Position numbers and translations under genes: made by a program
Notes under the pieces: model-generated
Databases searched by the model: none
The model's input: only the letters and a program-made list of their open reading frames with translations
What the model was told of the DNA's origin: nothing
Part shown: piece after piece, positions 62,203 through 64,000 of the stretch
Numbering within the stretch: the stretch's first letter is position 1
How the letters are laid out: each line of letters begins with the position of its first letter
Source of the DNA: Glaciozyma antarctica PI12
Lineage: Eukaryota; Basidiomycota; Microbotryomycetes; Kriegeriales; Camptobasidiaceae
Assembly (NCBI GenBank): GCA_002917775.1
Contig: KZ627161.1
Coordinates: 1,960,028 to 2,024,027 of the forward strand
DNA length: 64,000 nt
Reading direction: 5' to 3'

Positions 62203-62511
62203 GAGGAACGAGGAGGGGGCTTGGAAGCTTGAAATTTGACGTGCTTGTTTCTCTTGAGATGGAGGAAAGAAGAAGAGGGTGTGAGGAGACCTTCGCAGGA
62301 CGGCGAGCGCTGAGCGAGGCTCAGCTCAGGCTTTCACTTCGCGTGATGAGTCCTGCTTGGTCTGCGTGGTGCACGGGATGCTTTTCGACGGAATCATAGC
62401 CAGGGAGGTTTCAAAGACCCAGCGAACGAGAGGTCAAAGGAGAAGGCAGGAGGAGAAGAGTTGCCCTCGTTTTGCGAGCACGCGTGCTCCTCTTCCTCAA
62501 CTCCCCTCAGT
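62203..62511. other. intergenic region upstream of the Faf1-like gene
   Basis: About 310 bp, containing the 3' end of the dehydrogenase and the promoter of the next gene. Nothing else recognised. Confidence 0.5.
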
Positions 62512-63821
62512 ATGTCATCCACCGCCGCGCCTCCCAACAAGCTCAAGCGTAGCCTGCTCGAAAAGACCAAGGCCAAGCGCCCGACCAAGAAGCCCAAAAC
62601 CTCTAACCGGTCCGCCCTTCCTCTCCCAGCTCGCTCCCACTCTGACCTCCACGCGCAGACCACGCTACTCCCCCTCCGCCTCTCCCGACCCCTCCGATGC
62701 TGCAGAGGAGGAGGACGAGGAGAATGAGCGCGCAGCGATGCTGAGAGCGCTCGAGGCGCACCAGAGCGCTTTCTTGCAGGAAGCTCTCCCGATGGCTTCT
62801 ACGTCGGCGGGGACGGGGAGGCGGGTAGCGGCGCAGGAGCAAAAGAGTATTTGGGAAATGGGGATGGACGATTTCGAGGATGATGAGGAGAGTGAGGAGG
62901 AGAGTGAGGTGGAAGAAGGTGCGTTGAGCTGCTTGCTGAGGGTGGGAGGGAGCTGATACCGCTGTACGCAGAGGTGTTTGCTGGGCCTGCAAGCTCTGGG
63001 CCTCTGGTCGTCTCGTTTGAGGAGCCGAGGCTGCTTGGGGCGGGGACGAACAAGGATATGCGCGCGTTCATGGTGCGTTGTGCTCTTCTGGCTCGCTGGG
63101 AGCAGCTGCTCACGCTCTCTGTACAGTCTTCAAAGGTCAAGAACGCTCGAACTACGTTTTCAGTCGCAGACGCTGCGAACGCGAAGCGGAAAGGCTCGCA
63201 CAAGGTCGTGGCTCCTCTCGACGCAGAGGAAGAAGCGTGCGTCCTCCACTTCCCATCTCTCCCTTCGCTAGATGAACCAAGCTAATCAACGCCTTTACGA
63301 ACAGACACCTCTCCACCCTCGACTCCTCCCTCTCCGCTCTCATCCGCCCCCTCACCGCACCAGGCGGATCAACCCACTCCCAGCTCCCCTTCCTCCTCTC
63401 CTCCCTCCCCACAGCCCCGACCAAGCTCCTCAAAGGCCTAACCCCTCTCCCCGTCAACGCTCCCCGAACTCTCCGCCGCGGCCAAGCTGCCGCCAACCTC
63501 GGTCGAGCGCAGAAGCGGGATGCAGCGAATGGAGTTGTCCTTGGAACTAAGGGAGTCGGAGCGGGGAGGGAGGCGACGACGCTCAAGGAGAAGAGGAAGA
63601 ATGAGGGTGGGGATAAGAGGGAACGGGGAGTGGGAGGAGCGATTGGGAAGATGACGAGGGGGGGATTGGTGTTGAGTCGCGAGGAGGTCGAGATGGGGAG
63701 CGGGATTGCGAAAAGGGGGGCGAAGGGAGGACGAGGGGGAAGGGGTGGTGGAAGGGGTGGAGGAGGTGGAAGGGGCGGTGGTGGAGGACGTGGTGGAGGG
63801 AGGGGACGCGGGAAGAAGTAG
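62512..63821 (+). CDS. Ribosome-biogenesis protein, Faf1/C1orf131-like, with RGG tail
   Basis: Start MSSTAAPPNKLKRSLLEKTK at 62512. Exon 1 is Lys-rich, exon 2 acidic (MGMDDFEDDEESEEESEVEE), then VFAGPASSGPLVVSFEEPRL, KNARTTFSVADAANAKRKG, HLSTLDSSLSALIRPLTAPG and LLKGLTPLPVNAPRTLRRGQ, and near the end GAIGKMTRGGLVLSREEVE, a block close to the FKNGVLxLSKEDI motif of Faf1/C1orf131, a component of the early 40S (SSU) processome. The end is a Gly/Arg tract (GGRGGRGGGRGG and similar), an RNA-binding type tail. Acidic and basic segments and RGG fit a nucleolar protein. Assignment rests on the short C-terminal motif. Stop at 63821. Confidence 0.65.
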
Positions 63822-64000
63822 AGCTGTGCGAAGCGGAATCCGACTTGATGCCTCGCAACCAGGCCCGTTCCTGTAGCTCCTTGCACGCTGAAGAAGCGCG
63901 GTTAAGCAGAGAGATTCCTGGAGCAGAGTAGACACGAGCTCAACGTCTCCCTCCAACTTCGCATCCAACTGTCCGTCCTTCCTCGTTGCGAAACGTACAA

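Overview
The window looks like nuclear DNA of a basidiomycete yeast. The best guess, an inference, is a red yeast of the Pucciniomycotina (Rhodotorula/Sporidiobolales type). The reasons are GC-rich and densely packed genes, many short introns (34 to about 100 nt) with GT(G/C)NGT donors, CTGAC/CTAAC-like branch sites and CAG acceptors, and proteins typical of basidiomycetes. Most genes had to be read as spliced exons. About 34 protein genes are supported on both strands. No rRNA, tRNA, CRISPR array, or complete or recognisable mobile element was seen.

Layout. 0-10 kb: fucosyltransferase-like glycosyltransferase (-), mitochondrial protein of unknown role (-), damaged GH125 mannosidase (+), SLC35-type transporter (-), prefoldin 5 (+), small four-helix membrane protein (+), acidic protein (-). 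A 141-bp sequence at 34-174 recurs inverted at 9451-9591. 10.5-15.3 kb is gene-poor: a diverged 149-bp tandem repeat, a 325-N gap, phosphoglycerate mutase (-) and a remnant of a HAK/KUP potassium transporter. 15-32 kb: epoxide hydrolase (+), RhoGAP protein (+), SUV3 mitochondrial RNA helicase (-), PMR1-type Golgi Ca/Mn ATPase (+), mitochondrial P-loop ATPase (+), RS-rich protein (-), VOC/glyoxalase protein (+). 32-43 kb: OMA1 protease (-), Cys-rich membrane protein (-), GPI13/PIG-O ethanolamine-phosphate transferase (+), MYND protein (-), CWC15 splicing factor (-). 43-64 kb: coiled nuclear-type protein (+), PHO80-like cyclin (+), NADH pyrophosphatase NPY1 type (-), RPL15 (-), SIM-bearing protein (-), KEOPS subunit PCC1 (-), acidic nuclear-type protein (+), HUL4-like HECT ligase (-), small secreted protein (+), 15-PGDH-like SDR (+), Faf1/C1orf131-like ribosome-biogenesis protein (+).

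The genes are housekeeping functions with no shared pathway: mitochondrial quality and RNA control (SUV3, OMA1), Golgi/ER secretion (PMR1, GPI13, GH125, glycosyltransferase), RNA and ribosome work (CWC15, RPL15, PCC1, Faf1-like) and signalling or proteolysis (RhoGAP, PHO80, HECT). I see no gene cluster that suggests a new system. The points most worth a second look are the GH125 gene lacking its catalytic core, the inverted repeat beside the left gap, a RhoGAP with lysine where the arginine finger is expected, and repeated one-base frame breaks in conserved genes that point to assembly errors.
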